From a virus: a DNA stretch of 56,561 nucleotides. Shown one piece after another: positions 1 through 7,866 of the stretch (position 1 is the first letter of the stretch; each line of letters begins with the position of its first letter). The notes below the pieces were generated by a model. That model saw nothing but the letters and a program-made list of their open reading frames with translations, made no database searches and was not told where the DNA came from. Position numbers and translations under genes: made by a program. The DNA is taken from the IMG/VR virus record IMGVR_UViG_3300031539_000035, positions 1 to 56,561 of that record; one strand, 5' to 3'.

Positions 1-2
1 TG

Positions 3-425
3 GTGCGCATGGCGCGCGCGGAGGAAGTGCGCGAGACCTGGACCGAGCGGGAACGCGCACTATACGATCTGGTGAGCGCCTATCGGTTGTACGTGGTGCG
101 TAAAGAGGATCGCTACTGGCAAGGACAGGCGGTAGGGGTGTATCCTACCTGTGACGAGGCGATGGGCGCGGCGGAGGAGATCGCCAGTCACGCGGCGGAG
201 CCGATATTGGCCGCTCGCCGCACGGCATGGCGGTCGAGCAACGTGAGCAGCCCGCAGATTCTGTATATGCGGAGGCTGGGGATCGACGTGCCGGACGGCT
301 GCACCAAAGGACAGGCAGCGCAGTTGATCAGCCAGGCGTTGTGCAGGCGGGCGGTTGAGGGTGTGCGACACGAACAGGAGCAAGCGACATGGCAGACGAT
401 CCGCGAGCGGTTGGACTGCATCTGA
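3..425 (+). CDS. C-terminal part of a probable helicase (5' end outside window)
   Basis: The frame is open to the window edge, so the first codon seen is probably internal. The final 50 residues (SPQILYMRRLGI, then KGQAAQLI) resemble the short helical tail found at the C-terminus of many phage DEAD/ResIII helicases, where a TPKQ...LRRLG...KGEAS pattern is common. No ATPase motif is inside the window, so the helicase label rests on this tail and on the primase two genes downstream. It overlaps the next gene by 37 bases. It could also be a small stand-alone protein starting at the GTG at 3 or the ATG at 9. Confidence 0.5.
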   Translation: MRMARAEEVRETWTERERALYDLVSAYRLYVVRKEDRYWQGQAVGVYPTCDEAMGAAEEIASHAAEPILAARRTAWRSSNVSSPQILYMRRLGIDVPDGCTKGQAAQLISQALCRRAVEGVRHEQEQATWQTIRERLDCI

Positions 426-631
426 TTTATCCTGGGATCATTCCCTGCCGGGTAGATATCTGGCTGGCCAAGGCGGGCGTCCATAAAGCATCGGATGTTC
501 TGGCGCATATCCGTGCTGGTACGCTACAGACATTGCACGGGATCGGCCCGTATCGCGAGTCACGGATCGTGTTGTACCACACCGATTCGCGGGACTGGGA
601 TTATGTGAGGCGAACATATGGACACTCATAG
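389..631 (+). CDS. Small helix-hairpin-helix-like protein
   Basis: 80 residues. The segment LQTLHGIGPYRESRI looks like a helix-hairpin-helix (GIGP hairpin) that usually contacts the DNA backbone, and resembles the C-terminal domain of RNA polymerase alpha in spacing. The start ATG lies inside the preceding gene with AGGAG about 10 bases upstream. The 3' end overlaps the primase gene by 14 bases, so the three are translated as a coupled replication block. Exact role unknown. Confidence 0.6.
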   Translation: MADDPRAVGLHLIYPGIIPCRVDIWLAKAGVHKASDVLAHIRAGTLQTLHGIGPYRESRIVLYHTDSRDWDYVRRTYGHS

Positions 632-1640
632 TCTGACGGATGAGCAGATCTACTGGCAACTAGTGGATGCGCTCGGTGCTCAGGTGGCCAGCGATGGTGA
701 GGCGCACTGCACCTGTCCCGCCTGTAGTAAGGAAGCCAAACGCGGCCAGACGCACTTCTCGTTCTCGCTGCGCGGCGGGAAATGCATGGTATGTGGGCAG
801 GGATGGGGTTTGCGCGGCCTGGCACGACAAGTGCTCGGCGGTATGCCCGACAAGTACATGCCTAAGCCGCAGAGAACAGTGCCGCCAAAGCGTGCGCGCA
901 TATTCGACGTGGATGGCTGGGAGCGCTTACTAGGGGAGTATGACCGGGCCGGTCGTTACGACTGGGAAGCCTACGCGCCCACGTTGTCGGATGCGGTACG
1001 GCAGGAGCGCGGTTGGACGGTCGGTGCCATGTTGACTGGCACGAGCAAGTGCCGCCATCGGCGTCTCATTCTGCCGCTGCGAGTGGGCGGGACACTGGTG
1101 GGCATCCGCAGCCGAGCGATAGACTGCGACTGCGGCAAGTGGTTGAGCGCATTGGGCACGCGCTCGGTCCTCTACAACGGGGCACGCCTCCTGACTCCAG
1201 GGGCTCCACAGCCGGACGACGTGGGCGATGCGTCTGGCAAGTGGCGAGCGCAGGGCACGTGGCTATGGATCGTCGAGAATCCGGTGGACGCGATCCTGAT
1301 CGAGAATCAGGTGAGCAAGGCAAGCGCGGTAGCCACCCTCGGCGTGAGCATGTGGCGGGATGGGTGGACTACGCTGGTGCGAGATTGCGGTGCGCTCGGC
1401 GTGATCGTGGCCTACGACAACGACGCGCCCGGGAACGTGACGCCAGGATGCGCCGGAATGATCGCGCGGTCGTGGGGCGAGGATCATGGGAGCGAGCCGC
1501 CGGCCAACGGCAATAGGCTGGTGAACCGGTTGCTTGAGGCGGGCGTCAAAGCAAGGTTGTTCGGCTGGCCAGAGGGGACGCCGCTGAAGGCCGATCTGGG
1601 AGATACCCTGAGGAAGAAAGCCTTGGAGGTATCGGAATGA
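618..1640 (+). CDS. Phage DNA primase with zinc finger and TOPRIM domain
   Basis: 340 residues. The N-terminus has a DnaG-type zinc-binding pattern, CTCPAC at 31-36 and CMVC at 56-59. The second half has TOPRIM features: a glutamate in IVENPVD near residue 217 and an acidic DND in VAYDND near residue 270, the metal ligands used for RNA primer synthesis. No helicase domain is attached, so it would work with a separate helicase, plausibly the one ending just upstream. Length fits stand-alone phage primases lacking the DnaB-binding domain. Start ATG overlaps the previous stop. Confidence 0.8.
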   Translation: MDTHSLTDEQIYWQLVDALGAQVASDGEAHCTCPACSKEAKRGQTHFSFSLRGGKCMVCGQGWGLRGLARQVLGGMPDKYMPKPQRTVPPKRARIFDVDGWERLLGEYDRAGRYDWEAYAPTLSDAVRQERGWTVGAMLTGTSKCRHRRLILPLRVGGTLVGIRSRAIDCDCGKWLSALGTRSVLYNGARLLTPGAPQPDDVGDASGKWRAQGTWLWIVENPVDAILIENQVSKASAVATLGVSMWRDGWTTLVRDCGALGVIVAYDNDAPGNVTPGCAGMIARSWGEDHGSEPPANGNRLVNRLLEAGVKARLFGWPEGTPLKADLGDTLRKKALEVSE

Positions 1641-1831
1641 CATGCTGGTTACAATGTGAGGTATGTAACAGGAAGAGTGGCCCAGGCAGTTGGCCCACGT
1701 TCCAAAGTGCTGGCTGGCGAGCTACCGGTGAGCACTGCTACTGCCCAGCGCACCGATGGAGAGGGATGCTGACGAAGACACAACGGCGACTAGCGCACAG
1801 ACGGGGTGCGCAGGTGGAGGCTGGGACGTGA
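1637..1831 (+). CDS. Small cysteine-rich protein, probable zinc binder
   Basis: 64 residues beginning MTCWLQCEVCNRK, with Cys pairs at CEVC and CYC plus a following His, enough for one zinc site. Overlaps the primase stop by four bases (ATGA), indicating translational coupling. No family recognised. Confidence 0.55.
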   Translation: MTCWLQCEVCNRKSGPGSWPTFQSAGWRATGEHCYCPAHRWRGMLTKTQRRLAHRRGAQVEAGT

Positions 1832-2133
1832 AAGAAGAGAAGATCATCATAGCGTCGTGGAGGCCATCGTCCCGCGAGTACGTGGATGTGGAGGTGTCGG
1901 CATCGGTGAAGGGCGGGCTGGCGATTCACGAGGCTACCACTGGGGTAGCGGGTTTGCACACGCTGACTGTAGTTGCCTGTGGGCTGGCCATGACCAGTGG
2001 CAAGAAGCGCACTTTGCAGGCCATGCGGCGGGCGCTTCTGGAGACTGCCATTCCATGGAATGAGTTAATAAGTAAAGAGGCCGCGAAACCATACATGAAC
2101 GAGATGATCCGTGTCATGAACTCGACACGATGA
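1828..2133 (+). CDS. Hypothetical protein
   Basis: 101 residues from GTG 1828, chosen because GGAGG lies at 1816-1820 with seven-base spacing; a longer ATG frame from 1756 would lie wholly inside the preceding gene. The beginning is beta-rich (KIIIASWRP, VDVEVSASV) and the end helical. No family recognised. Overlaps both neighbours. Confidence 0.6.
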   Translation: MKEEKIIIASWRPSSREYVDVEVSASVKGGLAIHEATTGVAGLHTLTVVACGLAMTSGKKRTLQAMRRALLETAIPWNELISKEAAKPYMNEMIRVMNSTR

Positions 2134-2372
2134 CCACAGAGGTGTCAATCATGGATGGCGAGATCCTACGGCGGAGCGTCTGCGAGGTGTTGGGGCCTGG
2201 CGCCGAGGTGACGGTGGTAGTCGGGCGACAGGGGCAGGTGGACGTGCGACTGGACGCGGCACAGTGGCAGCGGATACGAGACGCGCTGACCGAATGCGAA
2301 CGGCGATGGCCACCACGGTATAGCATCGATGATGTCGTGCAGCGGACTATGATAAGGGTGAAGAGAAAATGA
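2130..2372 (+). CDS. Hypothetical protein
   Basis: 80 residues with an alpha/beta look (GAEVTVVVGRQGQVDVRLD followed by helices). Start ATG overlaps the upstream TGA; an internal ATG at 2151 is an alternative. No recognised family. Confidence 0.55.
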   Translation: MTTEVSIMDGEILRRSVCEVLGPGAEVTVVVGRQGQVDVRLDAAQWQRIRDALTECERRWPPRYSIDDVVQRTMIRVKRK

Positions 2373-2581
2373 GCTTTAGGATATTGTTCGACATTAGTGC
2401 TGATACTATGTTTTCCAGCAAGACCGTGGCTATTGCTGGCCACAATAACGATTGGGCGGCCTACCGAGGTCCAAGTGATTGGTCTGATGAGGCGGTTGTG
2501 GCTGATGGCGATAAGCTGTCCAAGAGAGAAGCCGAGCCGCTGTTTTGGGTAATGATCTGTAGTGGCAGAACCTATCGGTGA
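2369..2581 (+). CDS. Hypothetical protein
   Basis: 70 residues, overlapping the upstream stop by four bases. Its DNA is visibly more AT-rich than its neighbours, which may indicate later acquisition. A CTGATGAGGC string inside it lacks the other elements of a hammerhead and is treated as coding. Confidence 0.45.
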   Translation: MSFRILFDISADTMFSSKTVAIAGHNNDWAAYRGPSDWSDEAVVADGDKLSKREAEPLFWVMICSGRTYR

Positions 2582-2618
2582 TAGATGTAGCGGACTAAGC
2601 GTTGACAAGGGAGGCAAG

Positions 2619-2993
2619 GTGAGCGACCTGGAGAACGTGCAAAAGGGCGATACCGTGATCTACTGGCCAGCCAGCGAGTTCGAGCCACCGGAGTTCGTGC
2701 CAGTGGAGCACGCGACCAAAACCGTGATCGTGGCCAAGGGGCAGCGCTGGCAGCGCAAAACGGGGCGCAGTGTCGCACATAATGCGCGCGTCTGGTGGCC
2801 GGACTTTCTGCGAATCGAGGATGTAACGGAGGAGTCACGCCACAAGGCCGAGATAGCCATTGCGGCATACGTCGAGAGGCAGCGGCGGCGCGATGCGGAG
2901 AGAACTATCCGATATGCGCGGCTGGAACTCGTGCCGGTGGATGTGCTGGAATCTGTGGCGATATTGTTGCGTGAGGCCGGAGGAGAGGCATGA
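2619..2993 (+). CDS. Hypothetical protein with N-terminal beta-barrel-like segment
   Basis: 124 residues from GTG 2619, supported by GGGAGG at 2609-2614. The first half (VQKGDTVIYWPASE, then KTVIVAKGQRWQ) reads like a small SH3-type barrel; the second half is helical and very basic (ERQRRRDAERTIRYAR). Function unknown. Confidence 0.6.
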   Translation: MSDLENVQKGDTVIYWPASEFEPPEFVPVEHATKTVIVAKGQRWQRKTGRSVAHNARVWWPDFLRIEDVTEESRHKAEIAIAAYVERQRRRDAERTIRYARLELVPVDVLESVAILLREAGGEA

Positions 2994-3316
2994 CGACCAT
3001 GCTGGAGGTTTTGCTGGCCGTGGCCCTGGCGATGCACGGCCTGAGCGCGGAGTACGACTATGCCGCCTGCATCGTTCAGCGCGAATCTAACTGGCAGGTC
3101 GATGCCCTGGGTGCCGCAGGCGAGATTGGGTTGAGTCAGATCAAGTCGAGCACCGCTGCTTGGTGGGCGGGCCAGCTGGGGTGGGGCGAGGAGTGGGACG
3201 CGGGCACGCGGCTCTACGATCCGGCGGTAAACCTCTATCTGCTCGCGTATGGCCTGGCGAACGGCTATGGTGCGCATTGGTCCGTTGCGCGACTTTGCCA
3301 GGAGTATCTACCATGA
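2990..3316 (+). CDS. Small lytic transglycosylase (SLT type)
   Basis: 108 residues. A hydrophobic N-terminus (MLEVLLAVALAMHGLSA) could be a signal or signal-anchor. The catalytic motif of SLT transglycosylases is clear: VQRESNWQ with catalytic Glu32, followed by GLSQIKSSTA as the downstream GLMQ-type motif. Such enzymes cleave the MurNAc-GlcNAc bond without water. Cut off from the main lysis genes near 46-48 kb, it may act in DNA entry or be exported. Overlaps both neighbours. Confidence 0.75.
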   Translation: MTTMLEVLLAVALAMHGLSAEYDYAACIVQRESNWQVDALGAAGEIGLSQIKSSTAAWWAGQLGWGEEWDAGTRLYDPAVNLYLLAYGLANGYGAHWSVARLCQEYLP

Positions 3317-3816
3317 GAGATAAGAGGGTGCGGAGCGGGGTATATCAAATCCGTAACATAGTAACGGGCGGGCGGTATGTTGGCAGCACGATTCATCTGA
3401 AGAAACGATGGGCTATTCATCGCTGGATGCTTATTTATGGACGGCATGATAACAAGCCATTGCAACGTGCACATGATGAATACGGATTGGATGCACTGCT
3501 ATTCGAGATTTTGGAAGAGACAGCGGACTTGATTATGCGTGAGCAGTTTTATCTTGACACATTGCGGCCAGAATACAACCGCCATCCGAATGCGGGGTCT
3601 GCCTTGGGATACAAGGTTTCAGAGGAGGGGCGACGGAATATCAGTGCTGCGCAGATAGGGCACTCAGTTGGAAACAAAACTCGTTTCGCAGTGGCAGAAG
3701 CAAACAGGCGTCGTCATCAGTCCGATGAAACGCGGAGGCGCATTAGTGAAGGGCTCAAACGTGCCTACAGCGAAGGACGACGGTCGGGTTTTGCTAAGCC
3801 GATATCGCATCTATGA
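3313..3816 (+). CDS. Free-standing GIY-YIG homing endonuclease
   Basis: 167 residues. The GIY-YIG core is visible as GVYQI at 9-13 and RYVGS at 21-25, followed by KKRW with the conserved Arg. The C-terminal half holds NUMOD3-like DNA-binding repeats (SEEGRRNISAAQIG, SDETRRRISEGLKRA), the architecture of Seg/I-TevI-like endonucleases. It sits between a transglycosylase and an unrelated helical protein, and its codons are more AT-rich, consistent with a mobile gene. Start ATG overlaps the upstream stop. Confidence 0.85.
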   Translation: MRDKRVRSGVYQIRNIVTGGRYVGSTIHLKKRWAIHRWMLIYGRHDNKPLQRAHDEYGLDALLFEILEETADLIMREQFYLDTLRPEYNRHPNAGSALGYKVSEEGRRNISAAQIGHSVGNKTRFAVAEANRRRHQSDETRRRISEGLKRAYSEGRRSGFAKPISHL

Positions 3817-3830
3817 TGCAGGAGGAACAG

Positions 3831-4202
3831 ATGACCGAGTACAAGCCCGACGTAGATGAGGCGCTAGAGAGATTCCTGCAGCAGCGGAAGGCGATGCTGG
3901 AATCGGCGACACAATCAATGCGGTCCTTTATGGAGATACTGCTGCCTGCATTCGAGGCCTTTGACAAAGCACTGCATGCAATGCACGCGAGGTATTGGGA
4001 GGAATACCTGGCAGCTGGGGCGCCGTATGATCGCACGGAAGAGGGGTTCGACCGCTGGCTGGACGAGCTGACTGGCAGGGCCGAGATTGAAGCGGCGATT
4101 GAAGAAGCCCAGGAGCGCGAGGAACATCGGTGCTGGTTGAAACAGCTTGCACAGCGATTCCGCAAGACGGAGGACGCGGATGGTACGGCGCAAACAGATT
4201 GA
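3831..4202 (+). CDS. Helical, charged hypothetical protein
   Basis: 123 residues from ATG 3831, preferred over ATG 3813 because GGAGG sits six bases upstream. Strongly alpha-helical with many Glu, Arg and Gln; no transmembrane segment. The 3' end overlaps the radical SAM gene. Function unknown. Confidence 0.6.
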   Translation: MTEYKPDVDEALERFLQQRKAMLESATQSMRSFMEILLPAFEAFDKALHAMHARYWEEYLAAGAPYDRTEEGFDRWLDELTGRAEIEAAIEEAQEREEHRCWLKQLAQRFRKTEDADGTAQTD

Positions 4203-5100
4203 ACAATTGGTGAAGGAGGCGGCCGTGAGCGATTGGCGTGGCGGCCTTGCCGAGTGGGTTGAGGGTGATACGGCGTATCTGTCGGTGCCGTTCACATGGG
4301 AGCTCCAAAACGCCCATCAGCGCGCCGTCTGGCTGCGCGAGAGTGGCTATCGCGTCCGTGCTGGCGGGCCAGCTGTCTCGCTCATGCCCGAAATGATGGC
4401 CGACGTGGCCGAACTCGGTGGCGAGGTGGATGCCCTACCGCACCACAATCCGCGGGCGACGTTTACCAGTCGGGGATGTATTCGGCGATGCCCATTCTGC
4501 GCCGTGCCTAAGATTGAGGGCGACCTGCGCGAACTGGCCGATTGGGAACCGCGCCCGATCGTTTGTGACAACAACCTGCTGGCGTGCTCACAGAAGCACT
4601 TTGATACCGTGATTGACCGGCTCAAGCCGCTCGAGGCCATCGACTTCAACCAGGGCCTCGACGCGCGGCTGTTGACCAAACATCACGCCGAGCGGTTGGC
4701 GGAACTGGACTGCACGGTACGGTTGGCCTGGGACCACATCGACACGGGCAATGCGTTCATGGCGGGGTATGAGAAGTTGCGGCGTGCTCACATCCCGAAA
4801 AAACAGATACGAGTCTATGTGCTGATCGGCTACAAAGATACGCCGGATGATGCATGGTTCCGATTGCGCACGGTATGGAACCTCGGCGTCAAGCCGAACC
4901 CGATGCGGTATAACCCGCTAGACGTGATGGTACGCGATGCCTATGTCGGACCTGATTGGACTGACGATCTGTTGCGCCAGTACATGCGCTATTGGGCGAA
5001 CCTGATCTACACGGCAGGGGTGCCGTTTGGCGAGTGGTTGGGCCTTCTCGCTGGGTACCAAGCGATGAGGAGGATGGATGGTACGGCGCGCGATATCTGA
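4180..5100 (+). CDS. Radical SAM protein
   Basis: 306 residues from ATG 4180 (GGAGG at 4168-4172); GTG 4225, also with GGAGG, is an equally good start. The motif SRGCIRRCPFCAVPK holds the CxxxCxxC ligands of the [4Fe-4S] cluster that cleaves S-adenosylmethionine. Later segments (LDARLLTKHH, RVYVLIGYKDT) fit the TIM-barrel strands of the family. The substrate cannot be read from sequence; phage members are often suspected in base or tRNA modification, which is inference. Followed by a zinc/HTH protein with 23-base overlap. Confidence 0.8.
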   Translation: MVRRKQIEQLVKEAAVSDWRGGLAEWVEGDTAYLSVPFTWELQNAHQRAVWLRESGYRVRAGGPAVSLMPEMMADVAELGGEVDALPHHNPRATFTSRGCIRRCPFCAVPKIEGDLRELADWEPRPIVCDNNLLACSQKHFDTVIDRLKPLEAIDFNQGLDARLLTKHHAERLAELDCTVRLAWDHIDTGNAFMAGYEKLRRAHIPKKQIRVYVLIGYKDTPDDAWFRLRTVWNLGVKPNPMRYNPLDVMVRDAYVGPDWTDDLLRQYMRYWANLIYTAGVPFGEWLGLLAGYQAMRRMDGTARDI

Positions 5101-5590
5101 GGAAGCTGCCCGCGAGGCGCACGCCTGGTACATGGCCGAGTCTTTTCGCACGCTGGCTCAGGCGGCGACTCAGTACGGCTTGAACCGGGAGTCTCTGCGG
5201 CTGAAGGCGCACACGCTCGACCTGCCGATGAAGGCGCGCGGCCCGGAAAAGAACGGGCCAGATCGACCAAAGTGCACCAGTTATAATGGCATACTGGAGG
5301 CCTACCGCGCGGGTACGTCGGTGGAGAAGTTGAGCATTCGCCTGGGGTTGCGAGCGGACGCCATTGTTGAGATTCTGCGGGCAGGTGGCGAGGCCTGCGC
5401 CAGGTGCAAAGTCCTACTCCGGGAGCACACTCCGTACGGGATTGCCGTATTGGCGAACGGCAGGCGGGTTTGCCAGGAGTGCGTGGAGGAAGCGCACTAT
5501 CAGGTAGTGAGATGGGATCGCCCGCCGGTGGAGATCGTACGCGACTATTGCGAGATATCCGATGTGTATGCGTGGCAGGGGGAGAGGTAA
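5078..5590 (+). CDS. Two-HTH protein with zinc finger, probable DNA-binding protein
   Basis: 170 residues. Two helix-turn-helix-like segments (SFRTLAQAATQYGLNRESLR and TSVEKLSIRLGLRADAIVEI) precede a treble-clef-like zinc site, CARC near 132 and CQEC near 156. The repeated HTH arrangement resembles sigma-region-4 or transposase-like DNA readers. Overlaps the radical SAM gene and is followed immediately by a terminator, so it ends this operon. Confidence 0.65.
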   Translation: MVRRAISEEAAREAHAWYMAESFRTLAQAATQYGLNRESLRLKAHTLDLPMKARGPEKNGPDRPKCTSYNGILEAYRAGTSVEKLSIRLGLRADAIVEILRAGGEACARCKVLLREHTPYGIAVLANGRRVCQECVEEAHYQVVRWDRPPVEIVRDYCEISDVYAWQGER

Positions 5591-5594
5591 ACAA

Positions 5595-5619
5595 CTGTCG
5601 CCTTTAGGCGACAGCTTTT
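5595..5619 (+). terminator. Rho-independent terminator
   Basis: Perfect 8-bp stem CTGTCGCC/GGCGACAG with TTTA loop, followed by CTTTTCC. Ends the operon five bases after the stop at 5590. Confidence 0.8.
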
Positions 5620-5623
5620 CCCT

Positions 5624-5640
5624 AGTCGGTGTTACCGACT
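5624..5640 (+). other. Second short hairpin behind the terminator
   Basis: AGTCGGT/ACCGACT, 7 bp with a GTT loop, directly behind the terminator and upstream of the next gene's RBS. May back up termination or protect the 5' end of a downstream mRNA. No promoter is evident in 5640-5715. Confidence 0.5.
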
Positions 5641-5715
5641 GAGAAGTACGGCCGGCTTACAGCGGCCCAGCGGGCAATGTTTCCCGCCGCGATTGCCAGA
5701 AAAGGGAGGGGAGAG

Positions 5716-6372
5716 ATGAGGCGACTAGATGGGCAGGATATGCGGAATGCTTATGAGGTGGCGAGGCGTTTCAATGAGTTGGCGGAGGAGGTGGATGCCA
5801 AGTTGGACCACCTGTTCGAGCGGATGGACTCGATCGAGGGGGTTATGGAGCACGGTCATCACGAGGCGCCCGTTCTTACGATTGTCGGCTCGCTGGCGCC
5901 AGAGCGGGAGGCGGCCGACATCGACGACGAGGGCGACCCTGGCGAGTGCCCCGAGTGCGGCGCGCCGTACCAGATCGTGCGGCCGGGCAAGGTCCAGGAT
6001 ACGTGCCGGTGCGAGGAGGTGAGGCAACTCACGGATGAAGTGGTCGAGCTGCGGCGGCGCCTGGCTGAGAAGCCAGTGGGCGTACTGGCCGAGATCGAGC
6101 GGCGGCTGGCGTCCAGGGCCGAGGTGCTGACGGCGGTGGATGAGTTGAGAAAGCAGGTGGCCGAGGTACAGCAAGAATGCGCGGCGGTGATGGCCCACAG
6201 TGGGCAGCTAATGGCGGAGAACGAGCGGCTGCGTACCGATAACGCCCGGCTTGCCTGTGGCTATGCAGAGCGGCTAGGAGACCATCAGGAGAACGAGCGC
6301 CTGCGGGCCGACAATGCGGTGGTGCGAGGTTCCAACGATCGGCTGTGGGGTACACCAGTAGGGGAAGGGTGA
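5716..6372 (+). CDS. Coiled-coil protein with zinc ribbon
   Basis: 218 residues from ATG 5716 (AAGGGAGGGGAGAG upstream). A helical N-terminus is followed by a CPECGAPY...CRC zinc ribbon near residues 80-98, then long heptad-rich coiled coil with near-repeats ENERLRTDNARL, ENERLRADNAVV. Probably oligomeric. No specific family recognised. Confidence 0.65.
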   Translation: MRRLDGQDMRNAYEVARRFNELAEEVDAKLDHLFERMDSIEGVMEHGHHEAPVLTIVGSLAPEREAADIDDEGDPGECPECGAPYQIVRPGKVQDTCRCEEVRQLTDEVVELRRRLAEKPVGVLAEIERRLASRAEVLTAVDELRKQVAEVQQECAAVMAHSGQLMAENERLRTDNARLACGYAERLGDHQENERLRADNAVVRGSNDRLWGTPVGEG

Positions 6373-6375
6373 AAG

Positions 6376-6594
6376 ATGCTATCGGAAAGGACCAAGAAAG
6401 TCATTGAAAGTGCCCGTAGGCAGCTCGACAGGGACCCGCACTTAGCCAACTACATGCTCCGGGACCTGCCCGAAGTCAAGGAGTTGGGCCTGAGTGAGTT
6501 GGCATGGGCGATGCATCGAGACGGTAGTCTATCGAAGAACGATGTACTGGGTTTGATCGAGGCGCTGGAGGCCGCGCAGGTGGAGGAAGGCTGA
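6376..6594 (+). CDS. Small helical hypothetical protein
   Basis: 72 residues, all helical, ending in an acidic tail (ALEAAQVEEG). The start follows the previous stop by three bases and shares its translation unit. No recognised family. Confidence 0.55.
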   Translation: MLSERTKKVIESARRQLDRDPHLANYMLRDLPEVKELGLSELAWAMHRDGSLSKNDVLGLIEALEAAQVEEG

Positions 6595-6595
6595 C

Positions 6596-6883
6596 ATGCA
6601 AAGAAAGATTGTAGAGCGCCTGACCGACACCTGCCCGACATGCGACGGCAACGGCAATACGATGGACGCCAGGGGCCATCGCTTTATGCCGTGCTGGCGT
6701 TGCCATCAACGCGGCTGGGTCACTTGTGAGGAGCGCGACGTGACCGCCGAGCACGACGCGGCCATGGCCGAGCTGGCTTGGTTGCGAGTAGAGAATGACG
6801 CGCTGCGAGCGGATGACGTCATGATACGCGGCGCACTGGATACGATCAGGCGGTGGTACGAGGCGGTGGAGGAGGGACGATGA
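6596..6883 (+). CDS. Small zinc-finger/coiled-coil protein
   Basis: 95 residues. CPTCDGNG and CWRCHQRGWV form a half DnaJ-type CxxCxGxG zinc site, followed by a coiled coil (ELAWLRVENDALRADD) like that of the 5716 gene. Overlaps the next start (ATGA). Confidence 0.6.
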   Translation: MQRKIVERLTDTCPTCDGNGNTMDARGHRFMPCWRCHQRGWVTCEERDVTAEHDAAMAELAWLRVENDALRADDVMIRGALDTIRRWYEAVEEGR

Positions 6884-7071
6884 GCCAGACTAGCACGACG
6901 GCACCGACTCTCGACCTGGGGCAGGTGATAGCGCCCTCGTACTACGAGCTGGTGCTGCTGATGCGCCGCTTCACTGCGTGCACCTCCACGGAGGTGGTCG
7001 GCCTGGACGGCTGGCGCGACGTGCGCGTGCCGGAGGAGTTGTGGCGCCAGGTGCAGGAGGTGATGGGATGA
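6880..7071 (+). CDS. Small hypothetical protein
   Basis: 63 residues from ATG 6880, set by GGAGG six bases upstream; a longer frame from 6853 lies inside the previous gene. No motif recognised. Overlaps the next start. Confidence 0.55.
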   Translation: MSQTSTTAPTLDLGQVIAPSYYELVLLMRRFTACTSTEVVGLDGWRDVRVPEELWRQVQEVMG

Positions 7072-7496
7072 TTCTGGCGATGACGATATTTATTGCTACG
7101 TTGCTTCTCGCCTTTGTTGCGGTAGGGCGGTTTCTAGACGAGTGCTTAGAATATCATCCGCCAGACCGCCCGAAGGACTACTGGGCATGTCTGGATCAGT
7201 TTCTTGGTATGGCAGAGCAGCTTTGTCCAGACATTCTCTGGACTGGCCACGTGGTCCCAGATAAGGCTCTGATTGAGGTTGGCGCTATGACCCATGGTCC
7301 TCATGGGACTGTGGCAATGCGTAAACTTTGGACGTATGAGCACACGTGGCATCGTCCGGAGGATATTGCGATGGTGATGGCGGAGGATCTGCGCAGGAAG
7401 TTGGGGGAGAGATATGCCATGGTGGGGATTCGCGCTGATTCTGGTGGGCCTGATTCTGCTGCTGGTAGTCTATTGTGTGCTGCGCATCGCCAGTGA
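7068..7496 (+). CDS. Membrane-anchored hypothetical protein
   Basis: 142 residues. One N-terminal membrane helix (MTIFIATLLLAFVAVGRF) followed by a soluble domain rich in aromatic and acidic residues. The last 80 bases overlap the next, very short membrane-protein gene in another frame. Confidence 0.55.
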   Translation: MILAMTIFIATLLLAFVAVGRFLDECLEYHPPDRPKDYWACLDQFLGMAEQLCPDILWTGHVVPDKALIEVGAMTHGPHGTVAMRKLWTYEHTWHRPEDIAMVMAEDLRRKLGERYAMVGIRADSGGPDSAAGSLLCAAHRQ

Positions 7497-7527
7497 TGCG
7501 GACGACAGAATGGAGGGGGGACTGTGA
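7414..7527 (+). CDS. 37-residue single-pass membrane protein
   Basis: ATG 7414 with GGGGGAGAG upstream. Begins MPWWGFALILVGLILLLVV, one strong membrane helix, then a short polar tail. Too short to annotate by family. It lies out of frame inside the 3' end of the 7068 gene and overlaps the next start by four bases, so three tiny genes are interlocked here. Could be a small holin-like or regulatory peptide. Confidence 0.5.
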   Translation: MPWWGFALILVGLILLLVVYCVLRIASDADDRMEGGL

Positions 7528-7694
7528 TCTCACCAGGCTGGGCATTGTTACTCGGGATAGTCGGCGGCGGCATTGGGGCATTGATCGGCATGGTCTTTGT
7601 GGCGTTCCTGATGGGGCGGTGGATGAAACGCCAGGAGGCGCAGCAGGCGGCGGACCGCATTCTGCGGGGGATCCGCGACAATGGGAGTTCGTGA
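7524..7694 (+). CDS. 56-residue single-pass membrane protein
   Basis: GTG start overlapping the TGA of the preceding gene. Hydrophobic, glycine-rich N-terminus (ALLLGIVGGGIGALIGMVFV) followed by a basic, helical tail (RWMKRQEAQQAADRIL), an anchor with a cytoplasmic helix. No recognised family. Confidence 0.5.
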   Translation: MISPGWALLLGIVGGGIGALIGMVFVAFLMGRWMKRQEAQQAADRILRGIRDNGSS

Positions 7695-7866
7695 GCACCT
7701 GGAGGCGGCCAGGGCGTTTCGCACGGCGGGATACGCGCTATTGGCACTGGCCAGCGACGCGGAGCGGTGCATGAACGGGGAGTGGGCAGAGCAGAAGGAC
7801 GGTATTCTGGCGAGGCTAGGCGAGGTCGTCGCGCGGGTGATGAACGGGAGGATACATGCCCAATAA
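7681..7866 (+). CDS. Small helical hypothetical protein
   Basis: 61 residues, start inside the preceding gene. Amphipathic helical pattern; no motif recognised. Overlaps the following nuclease gene by 11 bases. Confidence 0.5.
   Translation: MGVREHLEAARAFRTAGYALLALASDAERCMNGEWAEQKDGILARLGEVVARVMNGRIHAQ

Noticed and set aside
2486-2496. CTGATGAGGC string resembling a hammerhead box
   Set aside because: Within a coding ORF; no GCC-GAAA, stem III or stem I around it.
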